Below, one piece after another: positions 27,302 through 36,959 of a stretch of 64,000 bases of DNA. Both the position numbers and the translations under genes were made by a program. The stretch comes from Paraburkholderia lacunae (GTDB lineage: Bacteria > Pseudomonadota > Gammaproteobacteria > Burkholderiales > Burkholderiaceae): contig NZ_QHKS01000007.1 of NCBI RefSeq assembly GCF_003353175.1, positions 1 to 64,000 on the forward strand, read 5' to 3'. The notes under the pieces are model-generated. The model saw only the letters and a list, made by a program, of their open reading frames with translations, was not told the origin of the DNA and searched no databases. Within the stretch, counting starts at the first letter, position 1. Each line of letters begins with the position of its first letter.

Positions 27302-28255
27302 TCAGGCCGACTCGTCCAGTTCGGCGCGGGTAGGAATCGAAGGCTGCGCGCCGGCGCGTGTCACCGAAAGCGCCGCGGCGCGCTGTGCGAAACGGATCGC
27401 CGCGTCGACGCTCGCGCCCCGTGCGAGTTGTGCCGCGAATCCCCCGATGAAGGTATCGCCCGCCGCGGTGGTGTCGACAGCTTTGACACTCGGCGCGCTG
27501 TAAAGCGTGGCATCCGCGCCGTCGAGCGCGGCGTGCACGCCGCGCGGACCGAGCGTCACCAGCACATTGCGCGCGCCGGCGTCGCGCAACGCAGCGGCGG
27601 CCCGCGCCGCGTCGGCGGGTGTGGCGACCGGCAAACCGGTCAGCGTCGCGGCTTCGAGTTCGTTCGGAATCAGATAGTCGATCAGCGGCAGCCAGTCGGC
27701 CGGTAACGGGCCGGTGGCGGGCGCGGGATTCAGGATCACTGTTCTGGAGAGCCGCCGCGCCGCGGCAAGCGCCGCGTGCACCGCATCGGGCGGCGTTTCG
27801 AGCTGGCAGATGACGACGTCCGCGGCGGCCAGCACCGCTTCATGACGGGCGATCGTCTCGGGCGTGAGTTCGCCGTTGCTGCCCGCGACGATCACAATCG
27901 CGTTCTGGCTGGCGTCATCGACGACGATCAGCGCGACGCCGGACGCCTGGGCCCCGGTTTCGAGAGCCGTACAGTCGATACCTTCCACTTCGAGTCCGGC
28001 GCGCAATTGCGCGCCGTTTGCGTCGGCGCCGACACAGCCGAGCATCGACACCTGCGCGCCGAGGCGCGCGGCGGCGACCGCCTGATTGCCGCCCTTGCCG
28101 CCCGCCACCTGCGCAAAGGTCCGGCCGGCCAGCGTCTCGCCGGGGTGCGGCAGACGCGGCGCGCGCACCACGAGGTCCATGTTCAGACTGCCGACCACGG
28201 CCACACGGCCACGCGTTTCGTTACTTGACACTTCCTTTCCCCCAAATTTGCTCAT
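27302..28255 (-). CDS. rbsK: Ribokinase
   Basis: A 317-residue PfkB-family sugar kinase. It has the N-terminal GSLNMDLVVRAPRLPHPGET, the first PfkB signature VAGGKGGNQAVAAARLG, and the C-terminal anion-hole/catalytic motif VDTTAAGDTFIGGFA (Asp as base). It phosphorylates ribose at O5 after uptake by the ABC system encoded upstream. It is the last gene of the operon; its ATG at 28255 overlaps the rbsR stop as ATGA, so the upstream open frame is excluded. Confidence 0.88.
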   Translation of the reverse strand: MSKFGGKEVSSNETRGRVAVVGSLNMDLVVRAPRLPHPGETLAGRTFAQVAGGKGGNQAVAAARLGAQVSMLGCVGADANGAQLRAGLEVEGIDCTALETGAQASGVALIVVDDASQNAIVIVAGSNGELTPETIARHEAVLAAADVVICQLETPPDAVHAALAAARRLSRTVILNPAPATGPLPADWLPLIDYLIPNELEAATLTGLPVATPADAARAAAALRDAGARNVLVTLGPRGVHAALDGADATLYSAPSVKAVDTTAAGDTFIGGFAAQLARGASVDAAIRFAQRAAALSVTRAGAQPSIPTRAELDESA

Positions 28256-29292
28256 GCCGCCAGATTGCGCTTGGCCGCGCCGGCCCAAGTCGCGGTGGAT
28301 TCTCGCACGATCAGCCGCGGCGATACGACTCGCCGGCGGCCCGGCGCGCGCGGACTGCCCGCCGGGGCCCCGGCGATGCGTTCGATCAGCGTCTGCGCGG
28401 CCATGTCGCCGAGTGCGCGCACCGACTGCCCGACTGTCGAAAGCGCCGGATAGGTGAAGCGCCCGAGTTCGATATCGTCGAAGCCGATGATCGAGCAATC
28501 GCGCGGCACGCTGATATTGCGTTCCGCCGCGGCGCGCAGCGCGCCGATGCCCATCATGTCGTTGCCGGCGAAAATCGCCGATGGTTTCACGGTATCGAAC
28601 AGTTGCCCCGCGGCGCGATGGCCGCCTGTGCCCGAAAAGTCGCTTTCGACAATCGCATCGGGCGGAATGTCGATGCCGCGCTCGGTCATGGCGCGGATGA
28701 AGCCGTGCACCCGCATCGCGCTTACCGCCGTCTTGACCGGCCCGGTGATACAGCCGATCCGCACGTGCCCCAGTTCGAGCAGATGGCAGGTCGCCAGATA
28801 CGCGCCCTTCTCGTGATCGATCTGCACCAGGTCCGCGTTGAGGCCTTCGATATTGCGGTCCACGATGACGAGCGGCTCGCGCGAGTCGGCGAGCGTTTGC
28901 GCGAGCACCGCGTCGTCGCCCGCGGACGCGACGATCAGCCCGTCGATACGCTTTTCCTGCAGCACGCGCAGATAGTTACGCTGCTTGGCCGGATCGTCGT
29001 CGGAATTGCAGAAGAACACGCAGTAGCCGTTGCGCGAGCAACCGTCCTCGATGCCGCGCGCCAGTTCCGCGAAATACGGATTCGTACTGTTCGGCACCAC
29101 CAGACCGATCGTTGCCGTCGCCTTCGCCTTGAGCGAACGGGCCACCGCCGACGGTACATAGTGAAGCTGACGGATCGCGTGTTCGACCTTCGCCCGCACG
29201 TCGGCCGACACCGGCCGCGAGTTGTTCACCACGTGCGAAACCGTCGTGAACGACACACCCGCCACGGCCGCTACATCCTTGATCGTCGCCAT
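28252..29292 (-). CDS. rbsR: LacI-family repressor of the ribose operon
   Basis: A 346-residue LacI/GalR regulator. The N-terminal HTH MATIKDVAAVAGVSFTTVSHVVNNSRPVSADVR is followed by a hinge helix (SAVARSLKAK) and a periplasmic-binding-protein-like sensor domain (IFAGNDMMGIGALRAAAE, IIGFDDIELG). Placed inside the rbs operon between permease and kinase, it is the probable ribose-responsive repressor of the palindrome at 33405. ATG 29292 has CAGG close by and AGGAG farther up; the longer frame to 29349 has no LacI character. Confidence 0.85.
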   Translation of the reverse strand: MATIKDVAAVAGVSFTTVSHVVNNSRPVSADVRAKVEHAIRQLHYVPSAVARSLKAKATATIGLVVPNSTNPYFAELARGIEDGCSRNGYCVFFCNSDDDPAKQRNYLRVLQEKRIDGLIVASAGDDAVLAQTLADSREPLVIVDRNIEGLNADLVQIDHEKGAYLATCHLLELGHVRIGCITGPVKTAVSAMRVHGFIRAMTERGIDIPPDAIVESDFSGTGGHRAAGQLFDTVKPSAIFAGNDMMGIGALRAAAERNISVPRDCSIIGFDDIELGRFTYPALSTVGQSVRALGDMAAQTLIERIAGAPAGSPRAPGRRRVVSPRLIVRESTATWAGAAKRNLAA

Positions 29293-29442
29293 AACCTGTT
29301 GCTCTCCTGCCTGTTTGTTCCCGCCGGCCGCGCCAACCTGGCGATCCACCGGACGTTTTCATCGATGACAGACCAAAACCCTCGAACCTTACATTTCCCG
29401 ATGCCGATGCTTGCCGCTTTGCCGGACTCCGCTGTATGCCGC

Positions 29443-30491
29443 TCAGGCACGCTTGCGACGGCTGCGGTACGTATCCAGCACCACCGCCACGACGATGACC
29501 GCGCCGGTGATCATCCGCTTGGTCGGCTCGTTCGCGCCGATCTGCGCGAGGCCGGCTGCCAGCACTGAAATGATCAACACGCCGAAAAAAGTGCTGATGA
29601 CCGACCCGCGCCCGCCCATCAGGCTGGTGCCGCCGATCACCACCGCCGCGATCACCTGCAATTCCATGCCGACGCCCGCGTTCGGGTCGGCCGCTTCCAG
29701 ACGCGAAATCTGGAATAGCGCGGCCAATCCCGCGAGTGCGCCCATCAGCGCGAACACAATGATCTTGTACGGCCGCGGATTGACGCCCGCGAGCCGCACC
29801 GCTTCCTCGTTAGTGCCGATGCCGACCAGATAGCGGCCGAATACCGTGCGCGTGAGCACCAGTTGCGCAATCACCATGACCGCCACCGCGATCAGGAACG
29901 CCGGCGAGATGCCGAGCGCGATCGGATTCGACAGAAAATCGAACGCGTCGCCGATATAGGCGGTGCGCGAGTTCGTCATCTGATACGCGAGCCCCCGCGC
30001 GGCTTCGAGCACGCCGAGCGAGACGATGAACGACGGAATCCGCCAGCTCACCGTCACCGAACCGGTCAGGGTGCCGGTCAGCGCCGCCGCGGCGACGCCC
30101 AGCAACGCGGACGGCAATGGGCCCCAGCCCCATTTCAGGGCCGCCACGCTGACCACCGACGCCCCCAGCGCCAGCACCGAACCCACCGACAGATCGATCC
30201 CGGCGATGATGAGCACGAATGTCATGCCGACGGACATCACCACCAGATCAGGGATCTGATTGGCGATCGTGCTGAACGTGTCGTACGTCAAAAAGTGCGA
30301 GCTCAGCAGCGAGAACAGCACGATCATCGCCAGCAATGCGCCGGCGAGGCCGAGGTAGTTCGAAAAGCCGAGCCGCGTGCCGGCCGGTTTGCCGCTGGCG
30401 AGCGGCGCGGACGGGTCGGCCGGCGGCGTGATGTTCGCCACATCGGCGCCGCCGTGCTTGCCGCCCGACGCTTCCTGCATCGATTGATGGG

Positions 30492-30495
<4 letters not shown>
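29443..30495 (-). CDS. rbsC: Ribose ABC transporter permease
   Basis: A 350-residue membrane subunit of a carbohydrate uptake family 2 transporter. It starts with a Pro/Ala-rich cytosolic segment, then about eight to ten hydrophobic helices. Diagnostic motifs are MTFVLIIAGIDLSVGSVLALGA, GIGTNEEAVRLAGVNP (cytosolic coupling loop) and AAVVIGGTSLMGGRGSV. It overlaps the rbsA stop by four bases (ATGA), so rbsA and rbsC are coupled. Confidence 0.9.
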
Positions 30496-32087
<1,592 letters not shown>

Positions 32088-32301
32088 CGCAATCCTGGTT
32101 CCGGGGTAGTCGAAGAGGCTTCCTGCAATTCGCTCGAATGAAGCAGCCCACCGATAGCCCGTGTCATGCCGGCCCAATGCGCGGAATGCGCAGGCGCTTC
32201 CGGCCACGCACCCTCCCGCTGCGCAGCCGCCGTCATTGACGCTTACCTCTGGATTTAACGGCGGCGCTGCAGGTTTCTTGAGCATTTATTGAATTGACTT
32301 G

Positions 32302-32368
32302 ACGCGGATTCGCCAAGGTTCAGCGCACCTTGACGGTAGTGCGCTGGAGCGTAAGCGCGAATCCGCGT
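32302..32368. repeat. Nested long hairpin in the rbsB-rbsA intergenic region
   Basis: An outer perfect 12-bp stem (ACGCGGATTCGC 32302-32313 with GCGAATCCGCGT 32357-32368) encloses an inner 8-bp stem (CAGCGCAC 32321-32328 with GTGCGCTG 32339-32346). It begins 23 bases after the rbsB stop. No U-run follows, so it looks like a 3' stabiliser or partial attenuator that would raise binding-protein mRNA over the rest of the operon. The remainder of 32088-32390 holds no gene. Confidence 0.65.
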
Positions 32369-32390
32369 GCCTGGGCTTGCTGGCCGACGC

Positions 32391-33353
32391 TTACTTCGTC
32401 ACCAGATCAACCGGCGTTTCCACCACGCCGGACAACTGCGACTGCTTCTTGTGCTCGTTGAGCGCCTTCAGCGCGGTGTCGATGCCGAACACGGCCTGCT
32501 TGGCGGCGTACTGATCCGCGGTGGCTAGCACGCGGCCGTCCTTCAGCATCGGCTTGATCGCGCCGATGTTGTCGTAGCCGACCACCATCACCTTGCCCTG
32601 CTTGCCCGCCGCGCGCACGGCCGACACCGCGCCGATCGCCATGTTGTCGTTGCCGGCGAGCAGCGCCTTCAGGTTCGGATACTCGTTGAGCATGGCCGAT
32701 GCCACCGCGTTGCCCTTGTCGATTTCCCACTCGCCCGATTGCACCGAGACGACCTTCGCGCCGACGGTCTGCATCGCGTCCTTGAAGCCCGCGGTGCGCT
32801 GCTGCGCGTTGGTGGTGGTCGACACGCCTTCGAGAATCCCGACCTCGTCGCCCGCCTTCAGCTTCTTCGCCAGGTCGTCGCCGACCTTCTGCGCGCCCTT
32901 GCGGTTATCCGGGCCGACGAACGGCACGTTCAGGTCTTTCGACTTGAGCACGTCCGGGTCGAGCCGGTTGTCGATGTTCACGACGATGATGCCCGCATCC
33001 ACTGCCTTCTTGACGACCGGTACCAGCGCCTTCGAATCAGCCGGAGCCAGCACGATCGCATCGACCTTCGAGACGATCATCTGTTCGACGATGCGGATCT
33101 GGTTCGCGGTATCGGTTTCGTCCTTGATGCCGTTGGTGATCAGATCGAACTGCGCGGGATTGTGTTTCTGGTAGTCCTTCGCGCCGTTTTCCATGGTCAG
33201 GAAAAACTCGTTCGCGAGCGACTTCATCACCAGCGCAACCTTCGGCTTGTGGGCGGGGGCGGTTTGCGCGTACGCGTTGGAAAACGGCAAGGCGGCGGTG
33301 GCGGTGACGAGGACAGCGGCCGCCAGCAGGCGGCGGCGAATGCGATGGTTCAT
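32391..33353 (-). CDS. rbsB: Ribose-type ABC transporter periplasmic binding protein
   Basis: A 320-residue exported protein. A basic start MNHRIRRR and a hydrophobic stretch end at NAYA, a clear signal peptide (about 1-30). The mature part is a type 1 periplasmic-binding fold (VALVMKSLANEFFLTMENGAKDY, DAIVLAPADSKALVPVVKKA, GNDNMAIGAVSAV). First gene of the operon, 300 bases before rbsA. ATG 33353 has GGAG 7 bases upstream, favouring it over the ATG at 33365. Ribose is the likely ligand because of the neighbouring ribokinase, but related sugars are possible. Confidence 0.88.
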   Translation of the reverse strand: MNHRIRRRLLAAAVLVTATAALPFSNAYAQTAPAHKPKVALVMKSLANEFFLTMENGAKDYQKHNPAQFDLITNGIKDETDTANQIRIVEQMIVSKVDAIVLAPADSKALVPVVKKAVDAGIIVVNIDNRLDPDVLKSKDLNVPFVGPDNRKGAQKVGDDLAKKLKAGDEVGILEGVSTTTNAQQRTAGFKDAMQTVGAKVVSVQSGEWEIDKGNAVASAMLNEYPNLKALLAGNDNMAIGAVSAVRAAGKQGKVMVVGYDNIGAIKPMLKDGRVLATADQYAAKQAVFGIDTALKALNEHKKQSQLSGVVETPVDLVTK

Positions 33354-33404
33354 GCACATCTCCAAGGTTTGTGAGCTCGCGAGCGAGCCGTATTTTTAGT
33401 TACA

Positions 33405-33418
33405 CGCAAACGTTTGCG
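33405..33418. promoter_or_regulatory. 14-bp palindromic operator upstream of rbsB
   Basis: CGCAAACGTTTGCG is a perfect palindrome with the central CG and A/T-flanked half sites expected for LacI-family repressors. Its centre is about 58 bases upstream of the rbsB ATG. RbsR encoded in the operon is the natural ligand. I do not see an unambiguous promoter, though TATTTTTAGT lies close by. Confidence 0.7.
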
Positions 33419-33729
33419 AGGTCTATTCTCAGCGCAGTCTGTCCGGAATGTCAACGATTCGCGGTGTTGCGGTGCACAGGCGCGCAGAATGTGCGTCTGT
33501 GCATGCACTCGATCGATTCGAGCCGGCATGCTGGGTAAGCGCACCGGCAGGCAGCGTGCTGGCAAGGGTCCCTCGTTCGGTCCGTGCGTGGCGGATGGTT
33601 CCCGCCGGCTGCAAGGCTTGCAGCCGGCGGGCTGCATATGCTGGACTTTTATTGCGCGCGGTGCAAGCGGGAACGACGCTGGCCGCCCGAAACGGCGGCG
33701 CGAGACTCAGGGTTGTGGGAAGTGGCTCT

Positions 33730-33789
33730 AGGGTGGCTGCGTGTGGCTCAGGGTTGTCTGGAGTATCTCAGGGTGGCTGCGTGTGGCTC
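33730..33789 (+). repeat. Two copies of a 20-bp direct repeat
   Basis: The sequence AGGGTGGCTGCGTGTGGCTC occurs at 33730-33749 and again at 33770-33789 (40-bp period), with a degenerate start of a third copy before it. It lies in the non-coding region downstream of corA. The gene-free stretch 33419-33729 shows nothing else. Confidence 0.6.
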
Positions 33790-33813
33790 GGCGCGGTTCA
33801 GCCGCGACCGGCT

Positions 33814-34791
33814 TTATAGCCAGCCTGCTTTGCGGAAGCGCCAGAACAGCACCAGGTCGACCGTCAGCATGACTGCCAGACAAACCGGATAACCGTACTG
33901 GTAGTGCAGCTCGGGGATGCTCTGGAAGTTCATCCCGTAGATGCCCGCGATCATGGTCGGCACCGCAAACAGCGCGGCGAACGAGCCGAGGCGCTTGGTC
34001 ACCTCGTTCTCGGCGAGCGAGATCATCCCCAGATTGACCTGCACCGCGGTGACGACCATTTCGCGCCTGCCTTCGATGGTCCTGACGATCCGCTCCAGAT
34101 GGTCGTAGACGTCGCGAAAGTAAGCCTGCATGCCGTCGCAAATGCTCGGAATGCGGCCGCCCGTCAGCTTGCCGATCGCTTCCTGCAACGGCGTGATGTG
34201 ATGCTGAAGGATCACGAGGCGCCGCTTGAGCGAGTACAGGTCCTCAATGATCGCGCGCGAGGCCGCCGAATTGTTGCGCTCGAAGATGCGGTCTTCGAGT
34301 GCCTCGATCTCGGCGTTCATCGCCTCGACGATCGGGAAATAGCGATCGACGACGTCATCGGCCAGCGCGTACAGCACGAACGCCGAGCCTTCCTCGAGCA
34401 ATTTCGGCTCGCGCTCGCAGCGGGCGCGCACTTTCTGAAAGCCGATGCGGGTGCCGCGCCGCACTGAAAGCACGTAGTTGCGCCCGACGAACACGTCGAC
34501 TTCGCCGATCAGCAGTTCGCCGTCGTCGTCCATCTCGACGGTGTGCAGCACGGCGAATAGCGACTCGCCGTATTCCTCGATTTTCGGCCGCTGATGGCCG
34601 TTTTGAGCGTCCTCGATCGCGAGCTCGTGCAGGCCGAATTCATGCTTCATCACGGCCAGTTCGCCCGGCCCCGGATCCTTCAACGCGACCCAGACGAAAC
34701 ACTCGGGCCGCGCCACGTAGTCGCCGATGTGGTCGATCTCGATGTCAGCCAGCTTTCGGCCGTCCTGATAGGCAGCGCAATTGATCAGCAT
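33814..34791 (-). CDS. corA: CorA-family magnesium/cobalt transporter
   Basis: A 325-residue divalent-cation channel subunit. The N-terminal two thirds are cytosolic (HELAIEDAQNGHQRPKIEEYG, a CorA hallmark), followed by a long helix and two C-terminal membrane segments. The pore signature GMN is present in GIYGMNFQSIPELHYQYGYP, and the protein ends FWRFRKAGWL. Functions as a pentamer in the inner membrane. Monocistronic. ATG 34791; upstream I see only short GGTGC-type simple repeats near 34930. Confidence 0.92.
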   Translation of the reverse strand: MLINCAAYQDGRKLADIEIDHIGDYVARPECFVWVALKDPGPGELAVMKHEFGLHELAIEDAQNGHQRPKIEEYGESLFAVLHTVEMDDDGELLIGEVDVFVGRNYVLSVRRGTRIGFQKVRARCEREPKLLEEGSAFVLYALADDVVDRYFPIVEAMNAEIEALEDRIFERNNSAASRAIIEDLYSLKRRLVILQHHITPLQEAIGKLTGGRIPSICDGMQAYFRDVYDHLERIVRTIEGRREMVVTAVQVNLGMISLAENEVTKRLGSFAALFAVPTMIAGIYGMNFQSIPELHYQYGYPVCLAVMLTVDLVLFWRFRKAGWL

Positions 34792-34975
34792 GTTGGATTA
34801 CCTTGAAAACGGAAACTAACCGGGCGCCGTCGCGTGAGTCGGCTCGGTGCCAGGTCTAAGGGGCGAAGGCGCGAAAGCCCTCATGTTAAGTGCTCAGGGT
34901 CGGAGTCATGTGTTCAATTGTTAAACCTGGTGCGGTGCGGTGGCGTGCGGTGCTGTGCTGGGCCGTCCCCGTGCG

Positions 34976-35416
34976 CTACCGCGCAACGCGGCGCAAGGCA
35001 ATGCGATGATCTTCGCCAAACGTGACCGACGCGCGGTTCGTGTAGCGCGTATCCGCTGTCACCGTAAACTGCAACTCGATGACCGGATCGAACTGCGTGG
35101 ACACGCCGATGCGATGCACCCCCGGGCTCAGATAGAAGACCACATGCTCACCGTTCATCAGATCGGTGATCTGCTCGCCGTCGATATACACCAGCGCATC
35201 GCGAAACCTCACGATAACGTCGCGCGAACGCTCTCGACGCACGTCGACGGCGATCAGTCCAACCGCGGGCTGTGTATAGCCTGGCTTGACGATACGTGCG
35301 GACGGCACTTCCTTGAACGGGACAGGCTCGGCGGGAGCCGAAGCGCAACCGGCAAGCGAGGCCAAAGCGCATGCAAGCAACACGATGTTCCAGCGGAAAT
35401 GCGAACGCATCGGCAT
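34976..35416 (-). CDS. Small outer-membrane or periplasmic lipoprotein, unknown function
   Basis: A 146-residue protein with a signal peptide ending in a lipobox LAGC (Cys near 24), Ala/Pro-rich after it. The rest is beta-rich with FKEVPSARIVKPGY and VYIDGEQITDLMNGEHVVFYLSPGVHRIGV, which looks like a PEGA-type carbohydrate-binding or structural beta module. ATG 35416 has GGGAGA 9 bases upstream. It follows the antitoxin-like gene by 63 bases, but no functional link is evident. Confidence 0.7.
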   Translation of the reverse strand: MPMRSHFRWNIVLLACALASLAGCASAPAEPVPFKEVPSARIVKPGYTQPAVGLIAVDVRRERSRDVIVRFRDALVYIDGEQITDLMNGEHVVFYLSPGVHRIGVSTQFDPVIELQFTVTADTRYTNRASVTFGEDHRIALRRVAR

Positions 35417-35479
35417 GCCGGGTCTCCCTGTTGATGGTTGTCTCTATTGACGTTTTGCGTTGTGCTGGCGTGATCGAGG

Positions 35480-35746
35480 TTAAGCACTGTCCCGATGATG
35501 ACGTTGGTTCCAATCGACTACAACCGAAGCCTCGCGCTTGTCGCTTACCCCCTCGACGTCAGAGTCTTCGCCGACATCAGGGATGCTCAGCAATGTCCTC
35601 ACGAACTGGCGGTTATAGACCTTCCGCAGCGCCCCCGACAAAATCGCCCGATACTCTTCCTCTACCGTGCGCCCAGTCGCCTCGGCTCCCCGAACGAGTG
35701 CCTCGAACAGCGTTTCGTCAATGCGACGCATCGATAGATTTGCCAT
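35480..35746 (-). CDS. FitA-like ribbon-helix-helix antitoxin, no toxin partner seen
   Basis: An 88-residue protein whose start MANLSMRRIDETLFEALVRGAEATGRTVEEEYRAIL matches the FitA/VapB-type ribbon-helix-helix DNA-binding domain. The C-terminal half (NRQFVRTLLSIPDVGEDSDVEG) would normally contact a PIN-domain RNase. In such modules the toxin gene follows directly; here the next gene on the strand is a lipoprotein. The ribosome site GGGGAAG is placed well before ATG 35746. Either an orphan antitoxin or a regulator. Confidence 0.7.
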   Translation of the reverse strand: MANLSMRRIDETLFEALVRGAEATGRTVEEEYRAILSGALRKVYNRQFVRTLLSIPDVGEDSDVEGVSDKREASVVVDWNQRHHRDSA

Positions 35747-36035
35747 CCTGACTTCCCCTGCTCACGTCCCGATCACACAGCGCCATGCATGATAGCGACG
35801 CGTGTCCGTTCCGCCATCCGGACCAATCGGCCAAAGTCCACACCGCCTCTTGCGTGGCGCGGCGTTCTTCTTCATGATCGCTGCAAAGGGCTGCGGCGTG
35901 GGCGCTGCCTGCTGCGGATTTACCCTCGGTTCCATCGCGCGCCGCCCCTGTTTGCCGGCATGTTTGCTTCTCTATACCGGCTGCGCGCCACGCTTGGCGG
36001 TGCGCCACACCGGAAAGACGATCAAGGAGACTGCA
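35747..36035. other. Divergent promoter region between antitoxin and cydX-like gene
   Basis: Just under 300 bases. The frame continuous with cydX is open back to 35802, and its last part, LLLYTGCAPRLAVRHTGKTIKET, faintly recalls a CydB C-terminus, but the resemblance is too weak to annotate. No other gene is seen. Confidence 0.3.
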
Positions 36036-36194
36036 ATGTGGTATTTCAGCTGGATTCTCGGCATCGGCGTGGCCCTCGGCTTCGGCATCATCAATGTGAT
36101 GTGGCTCGAAACCAACGGCAATTTCGCACGTGATCCGTTGCGCGCCGACGCGCAAGGCACCCCCCCGGATACCCGCGAGGACGCGCCTTCGTGA
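36036..36194 (+). CDS. cydX: CydX-like small subunit of cytochrome bd oxidase, without adjacent cydAB
   Basis: A 52-residue single-pass protein. MWYFSWILGIGVALGFGIINVMWLE is the CydX/YbgT signature: the MWYF start, one membrane helix and the Glu at its end. The C-terminal tail is hydrophilic and longer than in E. coli CydX (37 residues). CydX stabilises the haem centres of CydAB in the inner membrane. No cydA or cydB is in the window, so the gene is separated from its usual operon. AAGGAGA six bases before ATG 36036 is a strong ribosome site. The stop overlaps the next gene as GTGA. Confidence 0.8.
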   Translation: MWYFSWILGIGVALGFGIINVMWLETNGNFARDPLRADAQGTPPDTREDAPS

Positions 36195-36781
36195 CCCGTC
36201 TGGTTTTCATCTGCGGTCACGCGGGCACCGGCAAGACCACGTTGGCAAAGAAGCTGATCGGCCCGCTGATGGACGCGAGCGCCTCGCCCTTCTGCCTGCT
36301 CGATAAAGATACGCTGTACGGCAGCTACAGCGCAGCCGTCATGGGCGTGCTGACCGGCAATCCGAACGACCGCGACAGCCCGCTTTTCCTGCAGCATCTG
36401 CGCGACGCGGAGTATCGCGGCCTGCTCGATACCGCTCGCGACAATCTCGAACTCGGTGTGAGCGCGCTGGTGGTCGGTCCGCTCTCGCGCGAAGTTCGCG
36501 AGCGGCGCCTGTTCGATCGCGCCTGGCTGGGTGTCGGTGCGAATGTGGCGCTGCAGGTGGTGTGGGTCTATACGTCGGAGGAAGTGGCGCATCGGCGGAT
36601 CGTCGATCGCGGCAATCCGAACGATGCGTACAAGCTCGCGCATTGGGACGAGTATCGGCAGCGCCGCTTCGTGCCGAGCGGCGAAATCTGCGAAGACCTG
36701 TTGATGTTCGACAATACCGCGCCGACTCACGCGGACTATGAAGCGTTGCTCGCGCGGATCGTAGGCGAACCGGAGCTATAG
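36191..36781 (+). CDS. P-loop ATPase / nucleoside-kinase-like protein
   Basis: A 196-residue protein with Walker A GHAGTGKTT at residues 8-16, LLDKDTLYGSYS (a kinase-like lid or Walker B-adjacent segment), VVGPLSREVRER and a nucleotide-kinase-like VWVYTSEEVAHRRIVDRGNPND. It resembles gluconate/shikimate-kinase-like and chloramphenicol-phosphotransferase-like AAA proteins, but no specific substrate can be named. It starts with GTG overlapping the cydX stop (GTGA), so it is translationally coupled to that gene. A GC-rich hairpin (CGCCGCCA/TGGCGGCG near 36791) follows the stop. Confidence 0.7.
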   Translation: MTRLVFICGHAGTGKTTLAKKLIGPLMDASASPFCLLDKDTLYGSYSAAVMGVLTGNPNDRDSPLFLQHLRDAEYRGLLDTARDNLELGVSALVVGPLSREVRERRLFDRAWLGVGANVALQVVWVYTSEEVAHRRIVDRGNPNDAYKLAHWDEYRQRRFVPSGEICEDLLMFDNTAPTHADYEALLARIVGEPEL

Positions 36782-36823
36782 GGGACGATGTCGCCGCCAA
36801 TGGCGGCGTAGCATCGCCGGCTC

Positions 36824-36851
36824 AAAAAAACGCCCCGCTTGACGGGGCGTT
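36824..36851 (-). terminator. Intrinsic terminator after the saccharopine dehydrogenase-like gene
   Basis: AACGCCCCG and CGGGGCGTT arms with a 5-base loop; on the minus strand the stem is followed by a U-run (plus-strand A at 36824-36830). It lies about 110 bases after the stop at 36960. Confidence 0.75.
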
Positions 36852-36959
36852 CGAGTGGCCCTCTGCGGGGCTTGCTTCGTTGCTCGCGGCAGACTCCAGC
36901 GCGCTGCCGCACGGCCCTCGGTGATGAGCCTCGATACGCGTCAGGGCGATCGCAACAGC

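Noticed and set aside
35802..36035. CydB C-terminal remnant in frame with cydX
   Set aside because: LLLYTG...TIKE has only faint similarity; too short and unaligned to call.
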